Positions 34,675-42,791 of a DNA stretch of 64,000 nt are shown here, in pieces. Made by a program: the position numbers and the translations under genes. Every line of letters starts with the position of its first letter. Within the stretch, counting starts at the first letter, position 1. Origin of the DNA: JBBRBB01 sp038206235 (lineage in GTDB: Bacteria > Bacteroidota > Bacteroidia > Chitinophagales > Chitinophagaceae); the NCBI GenBank assembly GCA_038206235.1, contig JBBRBB010000002.1, positions 1 through 64,000 on the forward strand. Direction: 5' to 3'. A model generated the notes under the pieces. The model had not been told where the DNA came from. It saw only the letters and a list, made by a program, of their open reading frames with translations, and did not search any database.

Positions 34675-35322
34675 TTATTTTTTGTTCTTTCTTATTAATA
34701 GTTTTTTTGAAAATTCTTTAGGGAATGCAAATACAATAAGCAAAACGCAATAGAAAAATATTGCTGCAGGAACAGAAATAAAGCAAACAAAAAAGATTAA
34801 GAAAGTATATATTATGCTATACCCATAAAGTAATTTAAAGTAATAGAATAATTCCCGACTGTCTTCTTCAATAAGATGTTTATTGTAAGGATAGGCACAT
34901 ATACTATACGCTGCAAGCGACATCATAAAATAATTGAAACCAAAAAATGCTAATGCTGTTTGTGTTTCTTTTTCAAAATATTCAGCAAGTATGGCTGTCG
35001 GAAAAGGAGTAAAAGTTACTACCAATAATACAAAACCATTTACCCACATCAGGTTACTATCCGTTTTTTTATGTACTCAAATACAAGATGATGGTTTATC
35101 CAGCAGATAAGAATTGTTAAAAAACCAATAGTAAAAGCAAGAAGAGATTGCCAATGATTGAGCAGGAGTTTGAGCAACCCTTCCTCACTTTGAGGATGCA
35201 GCATTTGTATAAGTTCCAATCAATAATGTAATAGCAATAGCAAAAACTCCATCGCTGAATGCCTCTAATCTGGATGTCTTTTTCGCTCCACCTTCAATAT
35301 TTTCTTTTTTTAAATTATCCAT
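34675..35322 (-). pseudogene. TMEM175-family potassium channel with two frameshifts
   Basis: From the ATG at 35322 the frame reads KKTSRLEAFSDGVFAIAITL, the diagnostic RxxxFSDG motif of TMEM175/DUF1211 channels, then ends at a stop. A second frame carries the next part (LLNHWQSLLAFTIGFLTILI, CWINHHLVFEYIKK), and the third frame (35049-34675) the rest (WVNGFVLLVVTFTPFPTAIL and four membrane segments). The total of 216 codons fits the family length. Two small indels, around 35180-35230 and 35060-35075, destroyed the gene. Confidence 0.8.
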
Positions 35323-35387
35323 CTGTCAGTTTCAAGTTATGAGTGTCGTTTTAAAATGACGCACAACGGTAGGGCCTTATGCAGGTG

Positions 35388-35640
35388 GGGAATTGATGCT
35401 GGTCAAGCCCGGAACGTAAAGCCGCATATTGATTTAATGTTGAAGTTAAAATAAAATGTTGAGAAAAGATTGTACAGCCCGGCACAAATGCCGATTGAAA
35501 CCTGCCTGCCGGCAGGCAGGGATTTTTAGTTGAAAATAATAAATTATTATTGAAGTAAGCATTAGTACTAAACATGCCGCATAGTTTCAAGCTATGCTAT
35601 AAACCTTTGTTTTGAAAATGGTACGAGAAGGAAAGGTTTG
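35388..35640 (+). repeat. About 225-bp dispersed repeat (copy 2)
   Basis: This is the partner of 29673-29900, with about 80 percent visible identity and an extra segment containing the palindrome at 35501. A minus-strand open frame across it has no protein character. The rest of the gap 35323-35904 holds the inverted repeat at 35684 and nothing else I can support. Confidence 0.6.
35501..35520. repeat. Perfect 20-bp palindrome inserted in the dispersed repeat
   Basis: CCTGCCTGCCGGCAGGCAGG is a perfect palindrome, absent from the other copy of the surrounding repeat at 29.8 kb. It therefore looks like a separate later insertion, a GC-rich island in AT-rich DNA. Confidence 0.8.
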
Positions 35641-35683
35641 TTACCCTTTGAGCATTTAACCGCAGCCTATACTTTAGGTTCAT

Positions 35684-35753
35684 GAATTCCAGACAAAGTC
35701 TGGCTTTTATTAATAATCCACAGAGACCCTTCGGAACTCAAGGGATAGCGGGG
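35684..35753 (-). repeat. 70-bp dispersed inverted repeat (copy 2)
   Basis: Reverse complement of the 12965-13034 segment with about 80 percent identity. It contains the palindrome CCAGACAAAGTCTGG near its left end. Confidence 0.6.
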
Positions 35754-35904
35754 TCTTTCTAAAAAATTTCAATAATTCTGCTTTATAATAACAGCAAAGT
35801 TTAAAACGTGTGCAGCATTTATTTTGTCAGCAAAATAATATTTGTACCTTGTCCTTACAAATCTCCAAACAAACATTTATTATCCCAGATCAAAAAAAAT
35901 TTTT

Positions 35905-36690
35905 ATGACACAAAAAATCTACAGCAAATTTTTGCTGGCACTTGGTATTTCTTTTGTGCTGTTCGCATGCAATCAACAACCAAAAAATGAAGAATCTGCA
36001 ACTTCTGTTGATACTTCTTCAGAAACAACAACAGCAACCGCAGAAACTCCTCTGCCGGAGAACCCGATGGATGCTGTGAAAATTGCGCCCCATCTTTATA
36101 GCGTTGCAAAAGATACTATGGGCATACGCGTGCTGAATATAACATACAAGCCTGGTGATTCATCAGCCATGCATTCTCATCCCGATGTTGTATTGTATGT
36201 AATTAATGGCGGTAAATCTGAATTTACAGAACAGGATGGAAGCAAGCATGTAAACGAATTAAAAAGCGGTACGAGTGTGATAATGCCTGCCACTACACAC
36301 AGCGTAAAAAATGTTGGCAGCACAACCGTAAAAGCAATTTTGGTTGAAGTGAACAGACCGAACAAAGCCACCAATATGGACACTTCAATGAATGCTGTGA
36401 AAATTGCGCCCAACGTTTATAAAACAATAAAAGATTCAATGAACTTGAAAGTGGTAATGGGTACATTAAAACCCGGAGACATATCTGCCATGCATTCTCA
36501 CCCGGATTATGCAATTTATGTAGTTCAGGGCGGCACAGCTGAATTCACAGATAAAGATGGAGCTAAGCAGACAAATACTCTGCCAACAGGAGCGATATTG
36601 ATACATCCTGCGGAACAGCACAGCGCAAAAAATACCGGTAAAACAACTATTAAGGTGTTATTGGTAGAAGTGAATCGTACTATGCAGTAA
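35905..36690 (+). CDS. Double-cupin lipoprotein
   Basis: The ATG at 35905 gives 261 residues with a lipoprotein signal (FLLALGISFVLFAC, Cys at about 22); upstream in-frame starts lack a sensible N-terminus. After a Ser/Thr/Glu linker there are two homologous cupin units: MDAVKIAPHLYSVAKDTMGI ... KPGDSSAMHSHPDVVLYVIN (about 55-150) and MNAVKIAPNVYKTIKDSMNL ... KPGDISAMHSHPDYAIYVVQ (about 160-258). Each has the first cupin motif with two His (MHSHPD); the second motif is weaker (TTHSV, AEQHSA). A metal site per unit is likely. Internal duplication is clear. The enzymatic role, if any, is unknown. Confidence 0.85.
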   Translation: MTQKIYSKFLLALGISFVLFACNQQPKNEESATSVDTSSETTTATAETPLPENPMDAVKIAPHLYSVAKDTMGIRVLNITYKPGDSSAMHSHPDVVLYVINGGKSEFTEQDGSKHVNELKSGTSVIMPATTHSVKNVGSTTVKAILVEVNRPNKATNMDTSMNAVKIAPNVYKTIKDSMNLKVVMGTLKPGDISAMHSHPDYAIYVVQGGTAEFTDKDGAKQTNTLPTGAILIHPAEQHSAKNTGKTTIKVLLVEVNRTMQ

Positions 36691-36728
36691 AAATAAATTT
36701 AATCATTACACTATTCAACACATTTTTT

Positions 36729-37032
36729 GTCCCGACGGGTTCTCACCTCAAAGACTTGCGATGGCATGGAATCCGGCGCAGGGTCTCATGTCACACACAA
36801 TACCTAAAAGATGAAGACCCTGCTGGGACAAAAGTGCGCAAAACAGCATTCTATTTGCCAGCAACTAATGTTGAAAATTATTTATCCCGTAGGGATCCCT
36901 TCAGGACAAAGTTCACGATAAAAACTTTTCCGCAGGATGCTGCATACTTAGTAGAAAAATGCCAGCAAAATATTATTGTTTTGCCGGAGTTCCACGCCAC
37001 AAGAGAGTCTCGGGGTGAGAACCCCGCGGGAC
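36729..37032. mobile_element. About 300-bp inverted-repeat element (MITE-like), copy 1
   Basis: The left end (GTCCCGACGGGTTCTCACC ... ATGGAATCCGG, 36729-36775) and right end (CCGGAGTTCCACG ... GGTGAGAACCCCGCGGGAC, 36984-37032) are inverted repeats of about 48 bp with roughly 75 percent identity. The interior carries a palindrome (36776) and no credible gene, although an open frame runs through it. A related shorter element lies at 37386-37546 and a half-end at 37981. No transposase is nearby, so it would be mobilised in trans if at all. Confidence 0.6.
36776..36833. repeat. Dispersed palindrome, GTCTC/GAGAC family (copy 4)
   Basis: GCAGGGTCTCAT and GATGAAGACCCTGC pair around a loop, followed by TGGGACAAAA. 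The left arm equals that of copy 1 at 2770. It is nested within the inverted-repeat element. Confidence 0.5.
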
Positions 37033-37093
37033 AGAAGACAGAAATGCGGGAAAAAAATCTCCGCTTAAAACTTTAGTGCTTCATTGATTGAAA

Positions 37094-37279
37094 TCAAGTA
37101 TGCAATTTCCGCAAACTATCCAGTACACCAAATGCCTGCAGCAACCAAATCACAACTATGATCACAACGACGGCATTAAGAATGTTTTTGATAGTGCGTT
37201 GCATAGGAATGTATGTGTTCACGAGCCAGAGAAGAACTCCAACAACAATAAGGACAATGACGATGGTTAGTATGGGCAT
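37094..37279 (-). CDS. Small two-helix membrane protein, Thivi_2564-like
   Basis: From the ATG at 37279 the product is 61 residues, almost all membrane: MPILTIVIVLIVVGVLLWLV (helix 1), NTYIPMQRTIKNIL (loop), NAVVVIIVVIWLLQAFGVL (helix 2). This NTYIPM...ILN pattern is that of the Thivi_2564 family of small membrane proteins, whose function is unknown. A TTG seven codons upstream is less likely. It lies between two inverted-repeat elements. Confidence 0.75.
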   Translation of the reverse strand: MPILTIVIVLIVVGVLLWLVNTYIPMQRTIKNILNAVVVIIVVIWLLQAFGVLDSLRKLHT

Positions 37280-37385
37280 AAGAATGATTTTAATTAACAA
37301 CTAAATTATTACACTGCAAAGATGAATATTTTTATACTGAAAGCGTTACACAATTTTGGAAACATTTACATCATTTCGTCCCTTC

Positions 37386-37546
37386 GTCCCGCTGGGGGGT
37401 TCTCCCTTATAGCTTATGGGCAAAGGCAGGGAACCCGGCATGTTCTGTGCTGCTGCAACTCTATATATAATGAACTGGTGTAAAATGTTTTGTTTCGCCG
37501 GATTCCACGTCACACACGGAGTCTCGGGGGTGAGAACCCAGCGGAG
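37386..37546. mobile_element. About 160-bp inverted-repeat element, copy 2
   Basis: The left end GTCCCGCTGGGGGGTTCTCCC and right end CCGGATTCCACGTCACAC ... GGGTGAGAACCCAGCGGAGC match the ends of copy 1. The right ends of the two elements share CCGGA.TTCCACG.CAC and GAGTCTCGGGG.TGAGAACCC. A shorter interior suggests an internally deleted derivative. Confidence 0.55.
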
Positions 37547-37570
37547 CAAAATAAAAATTTCACTGAATAC

Positions 37571-37622
37571 CGCAATGTCCCTGCAATCGCACAAAAGGCA
37601 CGGAGGAGGAGACATTGCGGCA
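37571..37622. repeat. Dispersed palindrome, GTCTC/GAGAC family (copy 5)
   Basis: CGCAATGTC and GACATTGCG form a perfect 9-bp stem. The sequence is close to copy 6 at 42742 (shared CCCTGC, CGCACAA, GGAGACATTGC). It lies immediately before the truncated response-regulator gene. Confidence 0.65.
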
Positions 37623-37625
37623 AAG

Positions 37626-37889
37626 GGAGGTAAAACCTACTTGAGCTTTGAAGCAGCACAAGCCATGCGCAAAGATATTTCAACTGCACAGATTCCGCTA
37701 ATAACAAGAAGAGAAAAAGAAATTCTTTCATTGATTGCAGAAGGATATACAAATCCAGAAATTGCAGACAAATTATTCATCAGCCCTTCTACTGTTGACA
37801 GTCACCGTAAAAATTTATTGGCAAAAATGAATATGAAGAACACGGCTTCACTGATAAAGTTTGCGGTGGAAAATAAATTGATTCAATAG
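37626..37889 (+). pseudogene. NarL/FixJ-type response regulator reduced to its HTH domain
   Basis: The last 88 codons encode GGKTYLSFEAAQAMRKDI, then a LuxR-type HTH: ITRREKEILSLIAEGYTNPE, IADKLFISPSTVDSHRKNLL and KMNMKNTASLIKFAVENK. In complete relatives this follows a receiver domain of about 120 residues. Here the upstream DNA is the palindrome and an inverted-repeat element, and the open frame that extends through them has no receiver character. The 5' two thirds were lost at the repeat. A short DNA-binding protein could still be made from an internal ATG. Confidence 0.75.
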
Positions 37890-38208
37890 CTTTGAGGCAC
37901 TTAAGAATAAACGCCGGCCTTACTGTTCATTAAAAATTGAAACCTTTCTTGATAAAAAATTATAGGCAGCAATTCTTTTATTCGCCGCCGGGTTCTCACC
38001 TTATGGATTTGTACATTCGGTTCTTTTGGCAGCTAAGCATTCTTCAACTTCAGTAACACACATATTGCAATGCCCCTGACTAAACATGCAACGCTATGGA
38101 GAAACATTACGGGAGAAGAAAGCTGGTAACCGTGAAATGGTTTAGTGGTGTGCCCATCGTTCTTTTTTCATTCCTAATTTAAATTATTTAATTTTATAAA
38201 AAATAATA
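37890..38208. other. Intergenic region with a half inverted-repeat end
   Basis: Bases 37981-38003 (CGCCGGGTTCTCACC) match the left end of the inverted-repeat elements, but no matching right end follows. Otherwise I see no gene. The AT-rich 45 bp before 38209 probably form the leader of the three-gene cluster. Confidence 0.5.
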
Positions 38209-38883
38209 ATGAGCATCCTGAAAAATTTATTGGGCGCCTTTGTTGAATTTAAAGAAGATAAAAAACCGGGATCAGCAACAGAAACTAAATCCGAAGGAGT
38301 TGGAAAGAACACAAGCGCAGTAAATGACAACAACACAGCTTCTCCCATCAATTCTGCTTCCTCCTCTTACACCACTTCTCCTTTAACAGACGAATATCAA
38401 AAACATTTTGAAAATTTGATTGAAGAGGCAAATGCTAAAAATCCTTTTTTCCAGGGAACAGATTTCAAAGAATTTGCAGATAGTAAAAGTGACGTTGAAG
38501 CAATAGATGATGAAGGAACAAAATATAGAACAGCATTCAATGTGCTAAAAAGAACCGGACTTACAAAAGAGAGACTTGCAGCAACGGGCAGGGAATACAT
38601 CAACATAATTGACCGTGATGTAAAAGCATTTGAAGCTGCATATTCGCAGAAATATAAAACAGACGTTGAGCAAAAAGAACAACTTCTGCAGCAGAAAACA
38701 AAGGAGCTACAGGCATTGAATGAAAAAATAGCTGCATTAAATCAGGAGATAAAACAAATGAGCCAGCAGATAATTCAAAGCAAAGACAAGCTAAATTCAA
38801 ATAAGAATTTATTCATTCAGGCAGGTGAAAATAAAAAGAAAGAAATTAAAGCTGAATTAGAAAAAATTGACCAATACTTTTAA
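38209..38883 (+). CDS. Cytoplasmic coiled-coil protein, first gene of a three-gene cluster
   Basis: This 224-residue protein has no signal peptide or membrane helix. Residues 1-60 are low-complexity (Ser, Thr, Asn) after a short hydrophobic start MSILKNLLGAFVEF. Residues 62-145 form a helical domain (DEYQKHFENLIEEANAKNPF, TAFNVLKRTGLTKERLAATG). Residues 150-222 are a long coiled coil (QKTKELQALNEKIAALNQEI). It is followed after 36 bp by a membrane coiled-coil gene and then by an actin-fold gene, all on the plus strand. The family was not recognised; a scaffold or membrane-remodelling role is only a guess. Confidence 0.7.
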   Translation: MSILKNLLGAFVEFKEDKKPGSATETKSEGVGKNTSAVNDNNTASPINSASSSYTTSPLTDEYQKHFENLIEEANAKNPFFQGTDFKEFADSKSDVEAIDDEGTKYRTAFNVLKRTGLTKERLAATGREYINIIDRDVKAFEAAYSQKYKTDVEQKEQLLQQKTKELQALNEKIAALNQEIKQMSQQIIQSKDKLNSNKNLFIQAGENKKKEIKAELEKIDQYF

Positions 38884-38919
38884 TAAGTGTGCAATTTTGC
38901 ATAACCAATAAAATAAAAA

Positions 38920-39939
38920 ATGGCAAACGAACTGATAAAATCAAACTTCGAGCTTCCTAAATGGGATGCAAAAAAAACATGGGGTACTATAATGGCTGTC
39001 GTTATACTGGGAGGCCTGGCTGTTCTATTTTATATCTATGTACTTCCCTTTCTTTTACATGTGGTATGGGGAACTGTTCAATTGATTATAGGTATAGCCA
39101 TCGCAGTTGTATTATTGATGATACTCACCAGTAAAAAATTCTGGAGGGGAATGCGGTATTTTTCCGAAGCAATTGCACAGGCGGTATTAGGCTGGGCAAT
39201 TGAAATGAATGCCTGGAATATTCTCAACTTGCAGGTTGAACAGGCAGAAAAGGATAGAGGCCAATTAAGAATTCATGGTGAAAAATTGAAAGCGCAGCAA
39301 ACATCATTACAGCTTCAATTAGAAGAAAATGAAAAAAATTTAAGACAAGCACAGGAGGAGGTTAAAATTTGTCAGGCAAAGCTTCAAAAAAAACCTGACG
39401 ATTTTGATACCCAGCTTGCCCTTGAAACATCTTCAACAAATTTTACGAATGCAAAAGATTTTATTGATGCTGTAAAACCGGTGGCAAATGATGTAGCAAA
39501 TCTTGTTGTATTTGCTGACAAAGCATATCGCAAATCCGGTGTGGCATTACTGAATTCAAAAAATACCATCAAAATTCAAAAGGCAAAATATGATGCAGTA
39601 ACCACCGCCTCTGCAACCATGGGAAAAGCGATGAAGGCTTTTACCGGCAATCCTGATTTAAACAGTGATGCTGATAAGGCAATTCAAAAAATACGGGAGG
39701 ATGTAGCCAATAAGATTGGTGGAATAAAATCGGCGATTCAAATTACTTCGCAGGCTATGAATGCCCAGGATTTAAAAGACGCAGCAAAGGTATCCATCGC
39801 AGCACAAACAGCAACGGAATTGGATGTTGATAAAACATTCAATTATTCAGATTCAATTCAATCTTCCGCCGTAAATATTGAAGATTCAGATAAAGATGAT
39901 GGCAGAAATAAATATCTTGATTTTTTTAAAAATAAGTAA
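38920..39939 (+). CDS. Membrane-anchored coiled-coil protein, second gene of the cluster
   Basis: This 339-residue protein has two close membrane helices (TIMAVVILGGLAVLFYIYVL, about 23-45; LIIGIAIAVVLLMIL, about 54-70). After the amphipathic FWRGMRYFSEAIAQAVLGW, a coiled coil spans about 105-155 (EKLKAQQTSLQLQLEENEKN, LRQAQEEVKICQAKL). The rest (170-310) is helical and Ala-rich (SATMGKAMKAFTG, ITSQAMNAQDLKDAAKVSIA). The coiled coil has a distant feel of PspA/IM30 proteins, but no homology is claimed. The soluble part should be cytoplasmic and could bind the upstream coiled-coil protein. Confidence 0.7.
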   Translation: MANELIKSNFELPKWDAKKTWGTIMAVVILGGLAVLFYIYVLPFLLHVVWGTVQLIIGIAIAVVLLMILTSKKFWRGMRYFSEAIAQAVLGWAIEMNAWNILNLQVEQAEKDRGQLRIHGEKLKAQQTSLQLQLEENEKNLRQAQEEVKICQAKLQKKPDDFDTQLALETSSTNFTNAKDFIDAVKPVANDVANLVVFADKAYRKSGVALLNSKNTIKIQKAKYDAVTTASATMGKAMKAFTGNPDLNSDADKAIQKIREDVANKIGGIKSAIQITSQAMNAQDLKDAAKVSIAAQTATELDVDKTFNYSDSIQSSAVNIEDSDKDDGRNKYLDFFKNK

Positions 39940-39994
39940 ATAGATATTTTCAAATCAAATTTCAAAAACATTCCTTACACAAAACAACAACAAA

Positions 39995-40996
39995 ATGGAA
40001 ATTAAGCCCGCTGGTAAAATTGCGATATTCCTTGTATTAGGTGTGATAGCATTTTTCCTGATAAAAAAATATGTACCTGCAAATAAAGCTGAAGATACAT
40101 CCCCAACATATAGCAACACTTCAGAAGACTCAAGCCGCAAAGGTTCAAAATCAGACAATGATAATACTACCGCTACTGCAAATACAGAAAGGCGCACATT
40201 TGATTACACTCCCGAAAAACCGGTGAATGGCACACTCAGAGGTGTGGTAGAGGTTGGCGCTACAGGATTTAATTCCTTTGTGATTAATATGGATAAAGAA
40301 CGCCGCTGGGAAATAGTATCCAAAGACTTTGGTGAGTCCCTTGCTTATGAAGGGTTAGCCACTACAGAGGATATTAGAGCAGGTCTCAAAAAATATCTTG
40401 CCGGCATGTTTGATAAAGGTGTAAGTAAGAATAACATGCATTTCGTTATATCCTCAGGCGCTCAGAAGGAACCTAAGACAGCCACCATTGCAAACGAACT
40501 TAAAAAGATGGGATATGTTGTAAACTTAGTAACCCCCGATCAGGAAGCTAAGTTTGGGCTAAAAGCAACAATCCCTCCATCTTTCCAGGATAATTCTTTT
40601 CTTGTTGATATTGGCTCCGGCAACACCAAAATCTCGTGGCAGGATGGGGGAAGTCTTAGGTCAATGGAAATCCCCGGCGCCAAATATTATGAGCATGGTC
40701 AGTCAGATGAGGAAGTGTATAATCAGGTAAAGGAAAAAACAAGTAAAATTCCCGAAGGCAAACGAAATGTGTGCTTCGTTCTTGGCGGTGTTCCCTTTAC
40801 GCTGGCTAAACAAACGCGTAATGATGAGGAAAGATACACTGTATTAAATGCTCCTGAAACTTATAAAGCTGCTGACAAGAAAATGGCTTCGGGTCTTAAT
40901 ATTTATAGGGGTATTGCAGATGCCACCAAATGCGACACTTTTGTATTTGACTGGGATGCGAATTTTACCATTGGTTTCTTACTGAGCTTACCGTAA
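39995..40996 (+). CDS. Membrane-anchored Ppx/GppA-like actin-fold protein, third gene of the cluster
   Basis: This 333-residue protein has one N-terminal membrane helix (IAIFLVLGVIAFFLI, about 9-24), a Ser/Thr/Asp linker (30-70) and an ASKHA-type domain. The first phosphate-loop-like motif is VVEVGATGFNSFVINMD (about 84-100) and the second is FLVDIGSGNTKISW (about 201-214). Between them LVTPDQEAKFGLKA echoes the GEEEA element of Ppx/GppA exopolyphosphatases. The first motif has Glu instead of Asp, so ordinary phosphatase or ATPase activity is uncertain. It starts 55 bp after the preceding gene. It may bind nucleotide or polyphosphate as a switch, which is inference. Confidence 0.7.
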   Translation: MEIKPAGKIAIFLVLGVIAFFLIKKYVPANKAEDTSPTYSNTSEDSSRKGSKSDNDNTTATANTERRTFDYTPEKPVNGTLRGVVEVGATGFNSFVINMDKERRWEIVSKDFGESLAYEGLATTEDIRAGLKKYLAGMFDKGVSKNNMHFVISSGAQKEPKTATIANELKKMGYVVNLVTPDQEAKFGLKATIPPSFQDNSFLVDIGSGNTKISWQDGGSLRSMEIPGAKYYEHGQSDEEVYNQVKEKTSKIPEGKRNVCFVLGGVPFTLAKQTRNDEERYTVLNAPETYKAADKKMASGLNIYRGIADATKCDTFVFDWDANFTIGFLLSLP

Positions 40997-41196
40997 TATT
41001 CAGATGATCTTTCTTGTACTTAACTGAAGTGGTACTATTAAGCTGCAGTTGCGTCACCCACTCCAATGTCTCATTCTTTAATCAATAGAATTGTTACAGT
41101 CCAATTAACAATAACTTAAAACTGAATAGCAGAGATTTGTTTTATTGTTTCCCTGCCGCACTAATTACTATATCATAATTCCAAATCACTTTCTGT

Positions 41197-42471
41197 ATGA
41201 AACAAAAAACATTCATTAGCAAAGTCATTCTTCTTTTATTCATTTTGTTTGTGTGGCGGAAGGAATTACCTGCTCAGCAATATAATTGTAATTTTAAAGA
41301 GCCTTTACTTACCATTGATTTTAGTGCAGGTGAAAATGAAAAAAATATTAATGAATTGTCTCTTCCAAAATACAGGCAGGATTTTAGTACATGTCCTAAT
41401 GACGGCTACTATTCTTTTGTTTCTAATACCAGTAATTGTTTTAATGACGACTGGCTTACACTCAACGAAGACCATACTCTGAACGATGCAGATGGAAAAA
41501 TGATGCTCGTGAATGCAAACGAGACAGGTGGTGTTTTTTTCAATGTTACTATAAATGGCCTGAAAGAAAATACAACTTATCAATTGGCAGCATGGCTGGT
41601 AAATGTATGTAAGATCAGAGGTGGCTGCGCTCCATTGCCGCCCAATATTAATATGATATTAATAGCCCCCGACGGAAAGAAGGTGGCATCATTTCAAACC
41701 GGTCTTTTATCACAAAATCCCACTGTTCAATGGAAAGGGTATTCCGCCAATTTTACTACTCCGCAAGATATTACCACATTGATATTAACAATGGAAGATA
41801 AAACTCACGGAGGTTGTGGTAATGATTTTGCCATGGATGATGTTACTGTTCGTGAATGTGTTATGTCAACACCAAATGTTGCAACTGATGTGAACCCACT
41901 GCCAAAGCCTGAAGAGAAGAAAACTTCAGATGTTAGCAAACCAGCAGAGAAACCAGTAACCAATATTACCAAACCGCCGGAGAAAAAAATAATAATAGCA
42001 AAACCTTCACCTGTAAAAAAAGACAGCGGTGCGATAGTAATTGAAAAAAAAGTTATGGATACACCTGAAATTGCTTTACCGAAAATAAAGGATAAACTGC
42101 CTGCATTTCCTGTACCGCAACCTATATTAACAAGAGAAACCCCTTTAATAAGGCGAATAGAAACAGCAGCCGGAGAAATTATTATTGACCTGTATGACAA
42201 CGGGCAAATAGACGGCGATACTGTAAGCATTTATCATAATAATGAATTGATTGTTTCCGGTGCAGCGCTTTCTGATAAACCTATCAGTTTCCGCATCAAG
42301 GTAGATAACATGCATCCGCATCATGAGCTTGTCATGGTTGCTGATAATCTCGGCTCCATTCCCCCCAATACTTCGCTAATGATAATAACAGCAAATAATA
42401 AACGCTATGAAGTGTTTATCTCCTCATCAGAACAAAAGAATGCAAAAATTGCGATTGATTTGAAGGAGTGA
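41197..42471 (+). CDS. Secreted protein with lectin-like N-terminal and small beta C-terminal domains
   Basis: This 424-residue protein has a signal peptide (VILLLFILFVWRKELPAQ). Residues 28-220 look like a beta-sandwich (jelly-roll, carbohydrate-binding-like) domain: GYYSFVSNTSNCFNDDWLTL, FFNVTINGLKENTTYQLAAW and MEDKTHGGCGNDFAMDDVTV. A Pro/Lys-rich linker (about 225-315) crosses to a second domain beginning GEIIIDLYDNGQIDGDTVSI with ELVMVADNLGSIPPNTSLM, a module often found at the end of envelope proteins in this phylum. No catalytic motif is seen. An attachment role in the cell envelope is a reasonable guess. Confidence 0.7.
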   Translation: MKQKTFISKVILLLFILFVWRKELPAQQYNCNFKEPLLTIDFSAGENEKNINELSLPKYRQDFSTCPNDGYYSFVSNTSNCFNDDWLTLNEDHTLNDADGKMMLVNANETGGVFFNVTINGLKENTTYQLAAWLVNVCKIRGGCAPLPPNINMILIAPDGKKVASFQTGLLSQNPTVQWKGYSANFTTPQDITTLILTMEDKTHGGCGNDFAMDDVTVRECVMSTPNVATDVNPLPKPEEKKTSDVSKPAEKPVTNITKPPEKKIIIAKPSPVKKDSGAIVIEKKVMDTPEIALPKIKDKLPAFPVPQPILTRETPLIRRIETAAGEIIIDLYDNGQIDGDTVSIYHNNELIVSGAALSDKPISFRIKVDNMHPHHELVMVADNLGSIPPNTSLMIITANNKRYEVFISSSEQKNAKIAIDLKE

Positions 42472-42741
42472 ATTGCTTTTCGTTGTGTTAGTGATTGTGC
42501 TGCTAATGGTGAGCACTTCTGAATCTTTGCAGTTGTAATGTTTTTTTACTTCGTTGTTCATAAGATATTTTTTTTGATATTAAAAAATAGAAATCGAAAT
42601 AGATTTTGGGGGAACCCTGAGAGTGATGTTTTGGAGGAGATATAAAAGTAAAATCCTCGCTTAAAAAAAGAAAAAGAATTTGAGTAAAAAAATAGCCCGG
42701 AAGGGCGAAGTTATTTTTACTTTTGGAAAATGAATTCCAGA

Positions 42742-42791
42742 CGCAATATCCCTGCTTACGCACAAGGCGATGAGAGGAGACATTGCTGGAA
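42742..42791. repeat. Dispersed palindrome, GTCTC/GAGAC family (copy 6)
   Basis: CGCAATATCCCTGC ... GGAGACATTGCTGG is close to copy 5 at 37571. It is preceded by TGAATTCCAGAC, which also ends the 35684 repeat. It abuts the truncated IS110 transposase, just as copy 5 abuts the truncated response regulator. Confidence 0.65.

Noticed and set aside
35351..35590. 80-codon minus-strand open frame
   Set aside because: It is an accidental frame through a dispersed repeat and the 20-bp palindrome.
36756..37076. 106-codon open frame
   Set aside because: It lies almost wholly inside the inverted-repeat element and contains palindrome arms; no protein character.
37416..37625. N-terminal part of the open frame leading into the LuxR-type HTH
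   Set aside because: It crosses the inverted-repeat end and the palindrome and has no receiver-domain motifs, so only the HTH part is regarded as gene sequence.
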